A DNA stretch of 64,000 bases from NCBI GenBank assembly GCA_026874595.1, contig CM049322.1, positions 10,566,400 to 10,630,399 of the forward strand, in the 5' to 3' direction. The notes below the pieces were generated by a model. That model was not told the DNA's origin, searched no databases, and saw nothing but the letters and a program-made list of their open reading frames with translations. The translations under genes and the position numbers were made by a program. Source of the DNA: Sipunculus nudus (lineage: Eukaryota; Annelida; Sipuncula; Golfingiida; Sipunculidae). How positions within the stretch are numbered: the first letter of the stretch is position 1; every line of letters starts with the position of its first letter. Of the stretch, positions 12,513 to 23,830 are shown in pieces.

Positions 12513-12681
12513 CAGTTCCACTTCCAACCGAAAGGATGCTTATATCTCCTGTCTCTTTCTTGAATATGGTTCTTGGGCTATGCTTTAATACATTCTTAAG
12601 CCATTCTTTGCTTGAATCCAACTGGTTCGAATATTGGTAATAAACGAGGAGATCATCGTCGTAACCTGGGTACATTTCCAT
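12513..12681 (-). pseudogene. Orphan first exon of HNMT-like gene (block A)
   Basis: This 169-nt first exon starts at an ATG (12681) and ends at an intact donor (CTG/GTATGT) in phase 1. It encodes the N-terminal 56 residues, including YYQYSNQLDSSKEWLKNVL and the SAM-binding loop ILSVGSGTG. In block B the loop is GSGPG. No exons 2-4 follow to the left: homology stops within intron 1 at about 12240 and THAP sequence begins. A methyltransferase cannot be made from this exon alone. Confidence 0.8.
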
Positions 12682-12755
12682 ACCTCCGTAGTTTTGGAAT
12701 TATTATATTCCGTACTTTGTTAGTTTGTCCTTCGGTACACCTGTACAATAAACGA

Positions 12756-12764
12756 GTATATATA
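12756..12764 (-). promoter_or_regulatory. TATA box of block A HNMT exon 1
   Basis: TATATATAC on the minus strand lies about 75 bp upstream of the ATG, at the same place as the TATATATAA of the B and C copies. Confidence 0.5.
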
Positions 12765-12969
12765 CCACGAATATGTTACCTTGTATATGTTATCTGATCG
12801 TGGGAGGTTTACTTAATCAAGAAAACTAAACAAAGTGCGTTTTGCATTTGCGAGATCATTTATATACCTCAAATTTTTTACATTATATTTTTTTTTCTGA
12901 TCACTGTGTTCGGGACGTATGTTTACTATTAATGTGGGCTACGAGAATATTATGTTACCAGTTATTGTT

Positions 12970-12983
12970 GCGCCCCCTTGTGG
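12970..12983. promoter_or_regulatory. CTCF-like site upstream of block A exon 1
   Basis: GCGCCCCCTTGTGG. Its reverse complement CCACAAGGGGGCGC fits the CTCF core CCASYAGRKGGCRS at 13 of 14 positions. It lies about 290 bp upstream of the ATG. Confidence 0.45.
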
Positions 12984-15450
12984 GGACTTGGTGTTTTAGG
13001 TGTATGAGGAACATGGCAGCCATTAAATGTGATAACTGTTAGGCTCCTCGTTTGTGGAGCGATTGTGTCGCGTGCCTGGAATAACATCCTACAAACACAG
13101 GGGGCCAACGTAATTATAAAAACGATACAAAGTGTACAGTCCCTTTGCATAAATTCTTCATCTCATTAATTTCAAAGCCAGAAATAAAAATATACACCGT
13201 ATGAGCCATGACGCTCGTTTAATTTGAAACCAAGAGAAGGAGAAAGTTAATGCTTGCAAAACAAATGATATCATTGAAATATGATAATAATTTGGTCTGC
13301 AAACATGTTACGCTTTTCCAAAAGCAGGTTTGACTATTTGCTATGAAGTTATGCAGGTGGGGCAACTTTCTCTAAATCTGCATTATTGTATATTTTGTCT
13401 TTGGATAGTGTCACAACCCGAGATGGGGGTATTAATTATGAGGCAAAATCACCCCGGATTTAGATAAAATCTGGGTTCTGCGGCATCCTTGTGAAGACCT
13501 CCAATGCTCCTTAATGAGCTGACCAGCTGTATCATCTGGTTGTCAAAGGCCGCATTCACAACTAGGGTGGAGACTTAAAGTAGTACACGAGGATAATTCT
13601 GAGAAATTTGGTCTTTCATTTGAATGTTTCTTGACAGAAAGCTCAGGTTCTGAGGTGCACAAAGGTGTTAACACAAAGGACCAATCGGTATCTGCTGGGA
13701 CGTAAAGTTCATTCTTACTGTGTCTAACAAATGATATGTGTGCGTGTTGCAATATACACCGATACCTGTAACTGTAATTAATAAAAAAAATACACATAAA
13801 ACTGCATAGAGCAGAAATGTTGTATCTGCCGGAAAGCATTCGGTTTAGCAACGGAAAAAAGGACTATCCTGAGCCCCAATGCCTACCATTGCGCTACGTT
13901 AGTTGAGCTCAAAACAAGACCAGTTCGAGTTGCAAGATGCACCTTGTTGCTTGCCGAAAATTTACGTTAATTGACATTCTTTATCGGTAAACAGTGAAAA
14001 GGAGTTTCATCGGAACCATCTAATTCCCAGTACCCTTATACGACGACACATAATCTAAACTCGGATCTTTTAATATCAGATACACAAAATATAATTTTAC
14101 AAAGCAACTTGTCCTGAAAATGTTACCGCATATCCTCTTTAGTTTATTGGCGTAACCCTGTTTTGACAATTCCCAAAATCAACCAACACACGTCAGTTAT
14201 TTTCCAGACTAAACCTGTGGTTAAATGTAATTCTGTTTATGAGTTGTGAACATGTATAAGATGATATTTACGTGTGGTGTTGTATACTACATGAAGATAT
14301 GATAATAAAACTGCTAGTCTGTTTGAATGCTACATAGTTAATAGTATACGTAAAACAAAATATCTTTTGAACATTTATTTATGACGAAGAAGCATACTTC
14401 AGAGGAACGATGATTGTGCCATATTTAGCTAATCGGGCTAGAATTGTAATCCTGAATTGTGATCTCTTATCCTTTCTACTTACTATTATCTTCGTGTCCG
14501 TATCTTGAAAACCGACCTGTTTGTGCTAGAATGGCCATTCCTATACCTTTAATAAACATATCATGCTTAAACATATCAAAACATTTCATTTAGACTTAAT
14601 ATCCTGTGTTTAATAAGCACACTAGAGGTAAGTAAAATATCTGCATGAATAAGATGCTCTTTTTATCATTGAGCAATATCCTTACCAAATCAACGTGTTC
14701 TACGTAAACAAATCTCTAAATCAATTTAAATCTGCATGATGCAACATTTTAAATACTCATTTGCACAACAGGAAAAGATGTATTACCTTAGGTCAAAGAG
14801 TCACAAATGACCAAAGTCTATGTGGCGTGTATGTTAATTAATAACAATTAGTTTTTTTCAAGGTACCTTTTTATATTGGGTGCATATACTAACTTATATA
14901 TTTTCCTGCCTGTGAGGTTTATTTTTTTTATAATAGATTATCTTTATAATTAAAGATGCAATATTAACAATACTGTCTCTTTGATCAAGACGTAAATCAT
15001 TGATATTGCATTGTGTACATTTCGGGCAGGTAAATCAATTAAACAGTTCGGTTTTTACAGACCAGATATACTGTTGCACATGTCAAATGAATCAACGCAT
15101 GTTGTGACGTATACACCTTTATTGAGGATACACCAGCTCATTACGCACGTCATGCATAGGATAAAAACAGTGAAAGGCACAACGTGGTGAAACCATAAGA
15201 AAAAGAATATGTGGTAATACTAAAAATGTGACAGCATACACAGATTGATAAATACACAAAAAATGCCAGAATATAAAGCTTGGAATGGATACATCGTTAT
15301 GTATCAAATATATCTCCAAATACCTTTGATTCAAAACCCTCGACAAACCACAACTATATATGTAAACTACTACATTTAACATAGAATCCAACATACATGG
15401 ATACACGGTAATGATATTAATAAACAAATATCGGAAATATCGTCACTTAC

Positions 15451-15541
15451 AGCAAAGAGCGATCGCAGGGCAGTCAACCGATCAGGCCCTAGCGAGGGTC
15501 CAATTATGATGTAGCTGAAACCGATACACGGAAATTCAGCG
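15451..15541 (-). other. Candidate orphan exon of unknown family (block A)
   Basis: 91 nt bounded by acceptor TTTCTCAG and donor GTAAGT on the minus strand. The open frame encodes CIGFSYIIIGPSLGPDRLTA and then LRSLFA. The block B counterpart (about 22445-22531) keeps the frame at its 3' end as GTTLGPDRFTALRSLYA. The differences there are few and conservative, which suggests past coding function. I do not recognise the family, and no neighbouring exons were identified. Confidence 0.35.
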
Positions 15542-15623
15542 CTGAGAAACAATATTAAACTATTATATATCAAATGCCACGTGGTAGCGGTATCATCACG
15601 ATAGGATAAGTCCAATACCCACT

Positions 15624-15760
15624 CCTCGTAATACGAGTGAACTACCGACTACACATAATTTTAGCGCTAAGACAATTCATGACGGTATCTACATAATATA
15701 GGGTCAGCGCGAGACCCTTCCCCCATATACGGATGCCTCGATATGCGAGTGAATTACCAA
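15624..15760. repeat. Pair of near-palindromic direct repeats
   Basis: CCTCGTAATACGAGTGAACT at 15624 recurs as CCTCGATATGCGAGTGAATT at 15736, 112 bp later. Each has a near-palindromic core (CTCGTAATACGAG, CTCGATATGCGAG). Both are conserved in unit 2 (about 44300 and 44412). Function is unknown. Confidence 0.5.
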
Positions 15761-15899
15761 CAAAGCTAAAGTTAAGAATAGTCGCAATACCTGCATACAA
15801 CAGATTATTTAATAGTACATAAAGAGGATAACTCGAATAGTTAATAATACGTATAAAGAAGGCGAGAAAATAGGTAAGCACAATAAACTCAGTATGCCC

Positions 15900-16690
15900 A
15901 GGTGTGTGTAAGGAAGTTATGGTAAGGTTGCATATCGATAATTATAGTGTGACAATGTTACAGAAAACGAATTAATAACAACTATTGACAATATTAAGAC
16001 AAATACATATCAATGTTCTTATCAATCAGCTTACTTATCACACTTCTATATAGGATAGTAAAGGGTACTAAGCAAGTATGCTACTCTTCAGTCCATAGTC
16101 CTTATCCAAGCATGATGACAATACAAAATACAAAAATTGTGCAGTATCTCACTAGCTGTGAGATCTAAGGTAAATTATAATACACCAATATTTGTTACGT
16201 AAGACTGTGCTTTGAACACTAAATTTATACAACAACATGAGATTTGCTGACATATGGCCTGTGTCAGTAACATTTACTTTGTATATATAACGCTTGGACG
16301 ACGCTTCGAAGAAAACATTCCTCCACTCCCTATAGGACGATTGCCCGTCTCAGCGTTTGATTCGAACTGAACTGTTAATATATTCGAGCATGTAACAAAA
16401 GCAAATGAAACTTAGCTTATCCTAAATATGCAGGTTGGATAAAGAAATATAAGAAATTAATAATGTTTTGATATATTACACTATATTGAATGTTTCATCG
16501 CAAAAAAAATAATTTGGAGAAAAGATATGCTTTGTTTTTGGTTAAAAAAAGAGAGGGACATTTTGTAAAGCCTAAATAATATTGTCTAATCAAAATATAA
16601 TTTAAACTATTTACATGTTAAAATTGACCATTTCTGATGGAAGGTCAAACTTCTGTCCCACATAGACTTTTTCATGCAGCAACTAGAGTT
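15900..16690. other. Downstream flank of HNMT-like gene, no feature recognised
   Basis: AT-rich non-coding sequence between the palindromic repeats and the last HNMT exon. It is present in both units. No AATAAA-type signal stands out immediately after the stop codon on the minus strand. Confidence 0.4.
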
Positions 16691-17101
16691 TTATATCAGG
16701 TGCACAATCGTGAGGTTGGTCACGAGCAGTTTTTCATCATCTTCCGTAGCAAGGTATTTTAAATACTCGATGGATTTATTCACCGTTGCTCTCGGTAAAT
16801 TGCGGCGAGCATCTTGATCAAACAGAATGAAATTTAGCAGAGAATTTCCGATATCGTCGTCGGCTAACAGGGGAGCTACAACCAGACAAACTCCAATCAT
16901 CCATTTGAGACAACCAACGTGTATGGTTTGTGTATGAAAAGTTAACTAAAGAACAACATGAGGTAGTATATCAGGATTACATCTGTAATTTTTTATTCTA
17001 CAGTTTATGATTTTATGTGCCTCGGAAACGTAATATATGAAATGAAGATGCGGAAAAAAATAACAAGGTGTGATATCATATGCATGTATATGATATTCAT
17101 G

Positions 17102-17135
<34 letters not shown>

Positions 17136-18554
17136 CATATATATGTGTGTGTGTGTAAACAGTTTTTGGTGTTTTCTATTTTGGTATCAATGCCGAGGGT
17201 TCCAAGCATGCCAATATACGGGATTATGACAATATTGCATGATATTAAATGGTCAGATTTACTATTGTTTATATATGAAATGGTTTGGTATTTCATATTT
17301 ATGTGAAAATAAACGGGATTTTCTATCGACCGATATAACCCAAAATGGGCTCGACAGTATATGATTTTTATGAAATTACATGTGTGTGTGAGTGTGTAAA
17401 CAGTGTTTTGTGTTTTGCTATTTTACGAATTTTGAATAATTTTCCAGCCGGAAAGGAGGTTTCCCATGGTGACTTCATATGGAGCCTATATCTAGCATGT
17501 ATTTTATTTATCTCAACAATAGATTCCTGTTTGTAAACACAACAGTACTTGATGATATAATAACAATTTAACGCTTCTGAACTACAGAAGTTATTACAGG
17601 ACTAACCAATATCTAATGTGTAGAATATTTCCTGTTTGTCGTAATGTATACCATTCTCCTTCAAGGCCGCCTCCACGTGCTCGGCTGTGTTACTTTCAGA
17701 CTGTGGTAACTGTCCTGCAAGATGGTTTGACACGGAATACCACCCAGCTGTGACAAAATATGTAACCCTCATTGAGATTTTGAAAGAAAATATACAGCGT
17801 TATACATTATTTGACTCATATGTATATTGGAACGAAAATTGAATGTACACTGTGATATCTCAAACGTGTCAAGCCTCCATAATGCAATTTATTATATTTT
17901 GCATATCTATCACCATTGTATTCATATTCCACTGAATTAGGTATGACCCATCTAAACTTTCACAATTTTCTGATGATAAAAATAAGGTTTTTAAGAATTT
18001 TTTTTTATTTTCTTTTAGCAAATTTTCGAAATTTTAAAACACATATGCCTCTTCTCCAACTAAAAAAAAAATAGTCCATAGAAAATAACACTTATAAACA
18101 AGTTTCAGATATATATTTAGTATTTCGTTTCAGTCACCACTATTTGTGCAATATATACTTACATCGGCCAGTGTCTGTTAGAGCAACTATCGACCCTTCG
18201 GGCGCAGTAATTCCGAAATATTTTCGCAGTGTTGATGCCAAATCCCTACCAACAAAATACAATGAATGGACGAAAATAATTAAATCAAATGTTTGTTTTG
18301 CATGGCCTGACTCAAGAAATTCTTCTGATTTCATCTGTAACATGTTAAATTCCACATCCGCGTATTTTGGGTTGTTGGCAATGTTAGATCTGAATCGAGT
18401 CATCTGTATTGGACTCGGTTCCACAGACGTGTACTGAACCGGACGACCAGTGGATAAGATGTAGTCCAGGATAACTTCATCCGGATCCCCTAATAAAATA
18501 GTGTTACAGAAAAAAGCACGCATAAACACTTTTGATATATTAGCAGGGTATATG

Positions 18555-18642
<88 letters not shown>

Positions 18643-19801
18643 TATATGTAAATTTTTAATATTACAGTTACAGTTTAGTTGTTTTAGTTTTAGTTATCAT
18701 TTTTTGATATTTATATAAAGATAACTAAAGTTTACCTCTTATTACTATTTCTATCACAGGGGTATCTATCACTTTTACTTTTTCTGTTACTGATATAGAA
18801 ACATATTATAGTCAAGTTAGTGTATTATTTATGAGATTGAACTATTTAAAGTCTTAACGAGAATTATTTTTAACAAAAAAGTATTACACTATATATTTTT
18901 AGGTGGTTAGAAACGCTAATACCTATCATGAGGATGTATATATGATCTGATCACTGTTGTTTTTTTTTTCTTGCAAGTATATTTTTATTTCATTACAGAT
19001 GTAAACTTGTTGACATATAAGATCAGAAATGCTGGGTATACTTCTGAATGTGCACATGGGTCATGGTTGAAGGAAATGATGCACGTAACAATAATTATAT
19101 ATCATCAATCGTTTACAGAAGCAGCGCCTCTGATTGTCAAGATTTTGGTCACCAAGAGCAAGATAGAGCTTAATGATGTATTCTTATATGGCTCAAACTT
19201 GCACTGGCAGGTACTCTTGGGTATGTAGCACCAATGGACACCACCTTCATCATTCCTGACCCCTGCCTGTGTTTACAGTCAGCACACTTTAGTATTCTTT
19301 GCTCAAAAGCTGAATGACCAACCACATCAATCACTGCAGATTACAACTCGTTTGTGTAAAACTTGAAAATAATTACCATGTGTTGATATATAATTGTATA
19401 ATGAAAAACTGGCTCTTGTTTTCACACAATATGAAATATTTTTGTGAAATAAAATAATAAATAATCAACATTCGAATTTCCATATAAACACATTTTATTC
19501 AAGTTAAATTCAAAAGGGTCTCATAAGAAGTTTATATTAAAAAAAATAAATTGTGTGAGCAGTTGCGGTTTCAGCCACTTAAATACAATGTATATCATCT
19601 GTATTCGAATGAGTTCAATAAGAAATACATACCAGGTCCACTTCCAACTGAAAGGATGCTTATATCTCCTGTCTCCTTCTTGAATATGGTTCTTGGGCTA
19701 TGGTTTAATACATTCTTAAGCCATTCTTTGCTTGATTCCAACATGTTCGAATATTGGTAGTAAACATGGAGATCATGGTCGTAACCTGGGTACATTTCCA
19801 T
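16691..19801 (-). CDS. HNMT-like: HNMT-like SAM-dependent methyltransferase, complete four-exon gene (block B, unit 1)
   Basis: Exons on the minus strand: 19633-19801, 18163-18489, 17607-17747 and 16691-16875. All introns are phase 1 with GT/AG ends (donors GTATGT, GTAAGT, GTTAGT). The spliced frame has 273 codons with no stop; human HNMT has 292. Exon 1 gives the N-terminal helix and SAM motif I (ILSVGSGPG). Exon 2 gives the acidic SAM loop (SVEPSPIQMTRFRSN), FDLIIFVHSLYFV and SIVALTDT. Exon 3 begins SGWYSV, as HNMT has SGSSGW. Exon 4 has DDDIGNSLLNFI and ends NLTIVHLI, aligning with the end of HNMT that carries the substrate-binding Asn. HNMT N-methylates histamine in the cytosol. The amine substrate of this invertebrate homologue is not known. 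Confidence 0.87.
17101..17160. repeat. AT/GT microsatellite in HNMT intron 3
   Basis: An (AT)n run followed by (GT)n. The TGTGTGTGTAAACAGT-plus-TGTTTT motif recurs about 230 bp later at 17380-17425, so the intron holds a small internal duplication. The AT run is shorter and interrupted in unit 2 (about 45778-45818). Confidence 0.7.
18557..18640. repeat. Composite (CT)n(AT)n microsatellite in HNMT intron 1
   Basis: About 38 bp of CT repeat directly followed by about 46 bp of AT repeat. It lies just upstream of exon 2 of the minus-strand gene. The same composite tract occurs in all four B and C copies at different lengths. Confidence 0.95.
18999..19210 (+). other. Antisense exon-like segment in HNMT intron 1 (block B, unit 1)
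   Basis: 212 nt flanked by acceptor TTTCATTACAG and donor CAG/GTACTC on the plus strand, opposite to the host gene. It is open in one frame (VNLLTYKIRNAGYTSECAHG, later SKIELNDVFLYGSN). All four copies keep the splice signals and the open frame. Most differences between copies change residues (for example H/P, H/Y), which argues against current constraint. The family is not recognised. It may be an old exon or transposon relic. Confidence 0.35.
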
Positions 19802-19875
19802 ACCTCCGTAGTTTTGGAATTATTATATTCCGTACTTTGTCAATTTGTCTTTCGGTACACCTGTACAATAAACGA

Positions 19876-19884
19876 TTATATATA
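19876..19884 (-). promoter_or_regulatory. TATA box of HNMT-like gene (block B, unit 1)
   Basis: TATATATAA on the minus strand, 75 bp upstream of the ATG at 19801. This implies a short 5' leader of about 45 nt. In-frame stops just upstream of the ATG (TAATAA) support that ATG as the start. Confidence 0.55.
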
Positions 19885-20087
19885 CCTCGAATTCGTTACC
19901 TTGTATATGTTATCTGATAGTGGGAGGTTTACTTAATCATGCAAACTAAACAAAGTGCGTAGTGCATATCCGAGATTATTTATATACCTCGATTTTTTTT
20001 AATATATTTCTTTTCTGATCACGGTGTTCGGGACGTATGTTTACTATTAATGTGGGCTACGAGAATATTATGTTACCAGTTATTTTT

Positions 20088-20101
20088 GCGCCCCCTTGTG
20101 G
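20088..20101. promoter_or_regulatory. CTCF-like site upstream of block B gene, unit 1
   Basis: GCGCCCCCTTGTGG, identical to the block A site and embedded in the same flank (TTACCAGTTATT before it). It is about 290 bp upstream of the start codon. Confidence 0.45.
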
Positions 20102-22623
20102 CAACTACGTGTATTATGTATGTGTGACGACTCTGGCAGCCATTAAACGTGTTAACTGTTAGGCTCCTCGTTTGTGGAGCGGTTGTGTCTCGTTCCTAGA
20201 ATAGCATTCTACAAACACACGGGGCCATGGTAATTATACAAACGACACAAAGTGTACAGTTCCTTTGCATAAATTCTTCATCTTATTAATTTCAAAACCA
20301 GAAATAAAAATATACACCGTATGAGCCATGACGCTCGTTTAATTTGAAAGCAAGAGAAGGGAGAAGTTAAAGCTTGCAAAACAAATGATATCATTGAAAT
20401 ATGATAATAATTTGGTCTGCAAACATGTTACGCTTTTCTATAAGCAGGTTTGACCATTTGTTATGAGGTTATGCTGTTGGGGCAACTTTCTCTAAATCTG
20501 CATTATTGTATATTGTCTTTAGATAGTGTCAAAACTCTTGGTGGGGGAACATGCTGCTACAGCCCCATTTAAACTTTGAGGCAAAATCACCCCAGATTTA
20601 GGCAAAATCTGAGGTGTGCGGCATCCCTGTAAAGTCCCCGTATGCTCCTCATATGGGACCCTTAATGAGATGACCAACTGTATCATCTGGTTATCAAAGG
20701 CCGCATTGACAGCTAGGGTGGAGGCTTAAAGTAGTACACGAGGATGATTCTGAGAAATTTGGTCTTTCATTTGAATGTCAATTGACAGATCGCTCAGGTT
20801 CTGAGGTGCACAAACGTGTTAACACAAAGGACCTATCGGTACCTGCTGGGACGTGAAGTTTATTCTTACTGTGTCCAACAAATGATATGTGTACGTGTTG
20901 CAATATGCACCGATACCTGTAAATGTAATTAATAAAAAAAAATACAAGTAAAACTGCATAGAGCAGAAATGTTGTATCTGCCGGAAAGCATTCGGTTAAG
21001 CAACGGAATAAAAGACATCCCCTGAGCCCCGATGCCTTTCATTGCGCTACGTTAGTTGAGCTCGAAGCAAGACCAGTGCGAGTTGCAAGATGCACCTTGT
21101 TGCTTGCCGAAAATTAACGTTAGTTGACATTCTTTATCGGTAAACAGTGAAAAGGAGTTTCATCGGAACCATCAAATTCCCAGTAACCTTATACGACGAC
21201 ACATAATCTAAACTCGGATCTTTTAATATCAGATACACAAAATATGATTTTTACACAGCATATCCTTTTTAATTTATGGGCGTAACCCTGTTTTGACAAT
21301 TGCCAAAATCAACCAACACACGTTAGTTATTTTCCAGACTAAACCTATGGTTAAATGTTGTCTATTCATAAGGTGTGAACATGTATAAGATGATATTTAC
21401 GATATATACTACATGGAGATATGATTATGAAACTGCTGGTCTGTTTGAATGCTGCATAGTTAATGGTATTTATAAAACAAAATCCCTTTGAACATTTATT
21501 TATAACCCACAAGCATACTTGTTAGGAGTGATGATTTTGCCATATTTAACTAATCGGGTAGAATTGTGATCTTTGTCATTTTTACTTACAATTATCTCCG
21601 TGACTGTATCCTATAAACCGTCCCGTTGTTCCTAGAATGGCAATATAAAATCAAACAAAAAAATAATCATTCATGGCCAAGGTCTAAACATATCACGCCT
21701 AAACATATCAAAACATTTCATTATGACTAATTATCCGGTGTAAATTGAGCAGACTCATTGAGGTATGTAAAAATCTGCATTAATAAAATTCTGATTGATT
21801 TTTTTTATCATTGAGCAATTACTCTTTCAATATTAACGTGTTTTATGTACCAAAATCTCTAAAATCTGCAATATTTTAAATACTCAATTGCACAACACAA
21901 ATGATCAAAGTGAATGTGGCGTGCATGTTTATTAATAAGAATTAGTTTTGTTCAAGGTACCATTTTTTTATTAGGTGCATATACTAATTAATAAATTTTC
22001 CTGTCATTGAGGTTTATTTTATAATAGTTTATTCTAAATAAAGATGCATTATTAACAATACTCTCACTTTGATCAAGATGTTAATCATGGATATAGCATT
22101 GTGTACATTTCCTGCAGGTAAAACAATTGAACATTTCGGTTTCACAGACCAGATATACTGTTGTGGATGTCAAATGAATCAACGCAAGTTGTGACGCATA
22201 CACCTTTATTGAGGACAAACAAGCTTATCACGCACGTCGTGGTAGTAAAACAAATGTTACAGCATGCACAAATTGATAAAAACACAAAATATGACAGAAA
22301 ATAAAGCTTGGAATGCATACATCATTATGTATCAATCTGATTTTGTAAACTCCTATATTTAACAGAGAATCCAATATACAGACACGTCTATGGATGCACG
22401 GTTAATGTTATGAATATGCGAATATCGGAAATATTGCAACTTACAGCATAGAGCGATCGCAGGGCAGTAAAGCGATCAGGGCCTAGCGTGGTTCCAATAA
22501 CACAGAAACTCCTACACAGAAATTAAAAGGCTGATTCAATTTTAAAATTACCCATTGAAAATACCAATTTATAGGTATATATTTAAAGTTGCATTGGCGA
22601 AATTCCGGAATGGTAATTTTTAA

Positions 22624-23085
22624 CAAGATTCCTACCCGGATGCATTAAGAAGCAATTACAGAAGCTGGTACAGAAAAAGCAAACTTTTGAACAAAGAAAC
22701 TGGCAAGAAACACAAGCGAAAGCGCAGTAAAACAGTGCACAACTACTGTAAGTATAGCGGCAAACCAGAACATGAAGAGAGAAGTGCTCCGCCTGCGAAT
22801 CTGTGTGGACCAAGTGTAGAAACGTTATCGATTGGCAATAGTGACAAGCGAAACAGGCCATACAGTGCAGGCCAACATCATGTCGGGGAGGAATTTAAAC
22901 ATACAGTACATGGCGAAACGTCAGTGCTAACACACGCAAGTGACAGAACTGAGACACTTTGCTTACAACTTGACTTGAGAGCTACATGCAGCACCGTGAC
23001 ATTGAATCATTATCAGAAACTCACCGATCAACCGCCGAAACCTTCAGCAACCAAGTTAAAGCTTTACACGGATCCACCGTTCTGA
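22624..23085 (+). pseudogene. Ty3/gypsy-type Gag zinc knuckle and aspartic protease relic (unit 1)
   Basis: An open frame starting after a TAA near 22618. It encodes a basic stretch (KKHKRKRSKT), then a degraded zinc knuckle, CKYSGKPEHEE...NLC, in which a Cys appears replaced by Ser. About 60 residues later comes a retropepsin-like segment, LQLDLRATCSTVTLNHYQKL and then ATKLKLY. The catalytic triplet expected as Asp-Thr-Gly reads Asp-Leu-Arg (22972-22980), so the protease would be inactive. No reverse transcriptase, integrase or LTRs follow. The frame is open in unit 2 as well, with few changes. The assignment rests on motif resemblance. Confidence 0.55.
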
Positions 23086-23440
23086 CAATCGTAAAGATGA
23101 AACTGAAATGACGAGTTCAGTGAGCAATCAGTACTTATGTACGGAGTTCGTTCCGCAGTACAGAGTCAGGAGATGCGTGTTTTGAATAATAAGGTATTTC
23201 TAACACTCTATGGAGTGCATACTTGAGACTAAATAAACAGTATCAAGCAATGGTTAACAGTGTGTACCAACCACTTGGCAATGGAAAACATGCCATGTGT
23301 TTAACATGTTAGATATTTTAAATCACCATACGCTCAGTGTACCAGGTGCAAATACCAATAGTGCTTATGTTAAATTCCTTAAACAGTTACAAAATGTAAC
23401 AGTATTTATAACTACCGTCATATAAGTCAAGAGTATTTCT
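23086..23440. other. Flank of gypsy relic, start of sequence shared with block C
   Basis: Homology to block C resumes at about 23190 (TGAATAATAAGATATTTC at 29200), marking the right edge of a roughly 3-kb segment missing from block C. No gene is seen. Confidence 0.5.
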
Positions 23441-23830
23441 TGGGCCCGTGGCACATATTCCCCGTTTTACGTCCCTGTTTGCACTGGCGCATCCTGGTGT
23501 CCTTATACTACGGTCGACCACTGTTTTGAATCTAAAACCGGGTTGAAATCTGTAATGCCGGTCTTTTTAAGGCTTAGGCCTTAGCCCTTAACTCCTGCTT
23601 AGGCTCTCCTATGAGCTAGTTACCGTTCCAGTAGGGTTATGGAATGGTTTTTAGCAGATTATCCTCGGTTATCCACGGCCCAAAGAGGGTGCCATTAGGT
23701 CACTGGTACGGTCGCCCCCATTTTGGCAGGGCGCCAGTGCGGCATGAATATGTTTACTGAGTTCACTAGGGTCCAATACGGTGCTTACCGGAGGCCACAC
23801 GGGCTTATCCCGAACTAATGAATACTTATT
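23440..23830. repeat. GC-richer conserved block, function unknown (block B, unit 1)
   Basis: About 390 bp at roughly 50% GC inside AT-rich DNA. It is present in four copies in the window. It includes near-palindromic GGCTTAGGCCTTAGCC and a dyad around GCAGGGCGCCAGTGC. Reading frames on both strands are broken. It sits on the 3' side of the LINE ORF2, so it could be LINE 3' UTR, an LTR or another element. Confidence 0.45.

Larger units (their letters stand above)
12240..15560. repeat. Duplicated block A (paralogous to 19400-22540)
   Basis: This block aligns with 19400-22540 over HNMT exon 1, its promoter, upstream non-coding sequence and the exon-like element at 15451. It is clearly more diverged from block B than unit 1 is from unit 2, so it is an older duplication. 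Its left edge lies in HNMT intron 1, where it joins THAP-side sequence. Between 13050 and 15450 I see no gene. Confidence 0.8.
19400..22540. repeat. Duplicated block B segment (paralogous to block A)
   Basis: Counterpart of 12240-15560. Between 20110 and 22440 it is non-coding, AT-rich and without recognised genes. It includes a short hairpin GGCTCC-TCGTTTGT-GGAGC near 20160 that is shared by all six copies. Confidence 0.75.

Noticed and set aside
15119-15881. Minus-strand frames of 79-102 codons in block A
   Set aside because: Apart from the 91-nt exon-like part at 15451-15541 they lack motifs or splice logic, and block B does not keep them.
18144-18437. Plus-strand frame over HNMT exon 2 (also 27133, 46813, 55906)
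   Set aside because: It is a shadow of the minus-strand exon, whose frame, splice sites and family motifs are clear.
22583-22861. 92-codon minus-strand frame opposite the gypsy relic
   Set aside because: The plus strand gives the zinc-knuckle and retropepsin-like match, so this frame is its shadow.
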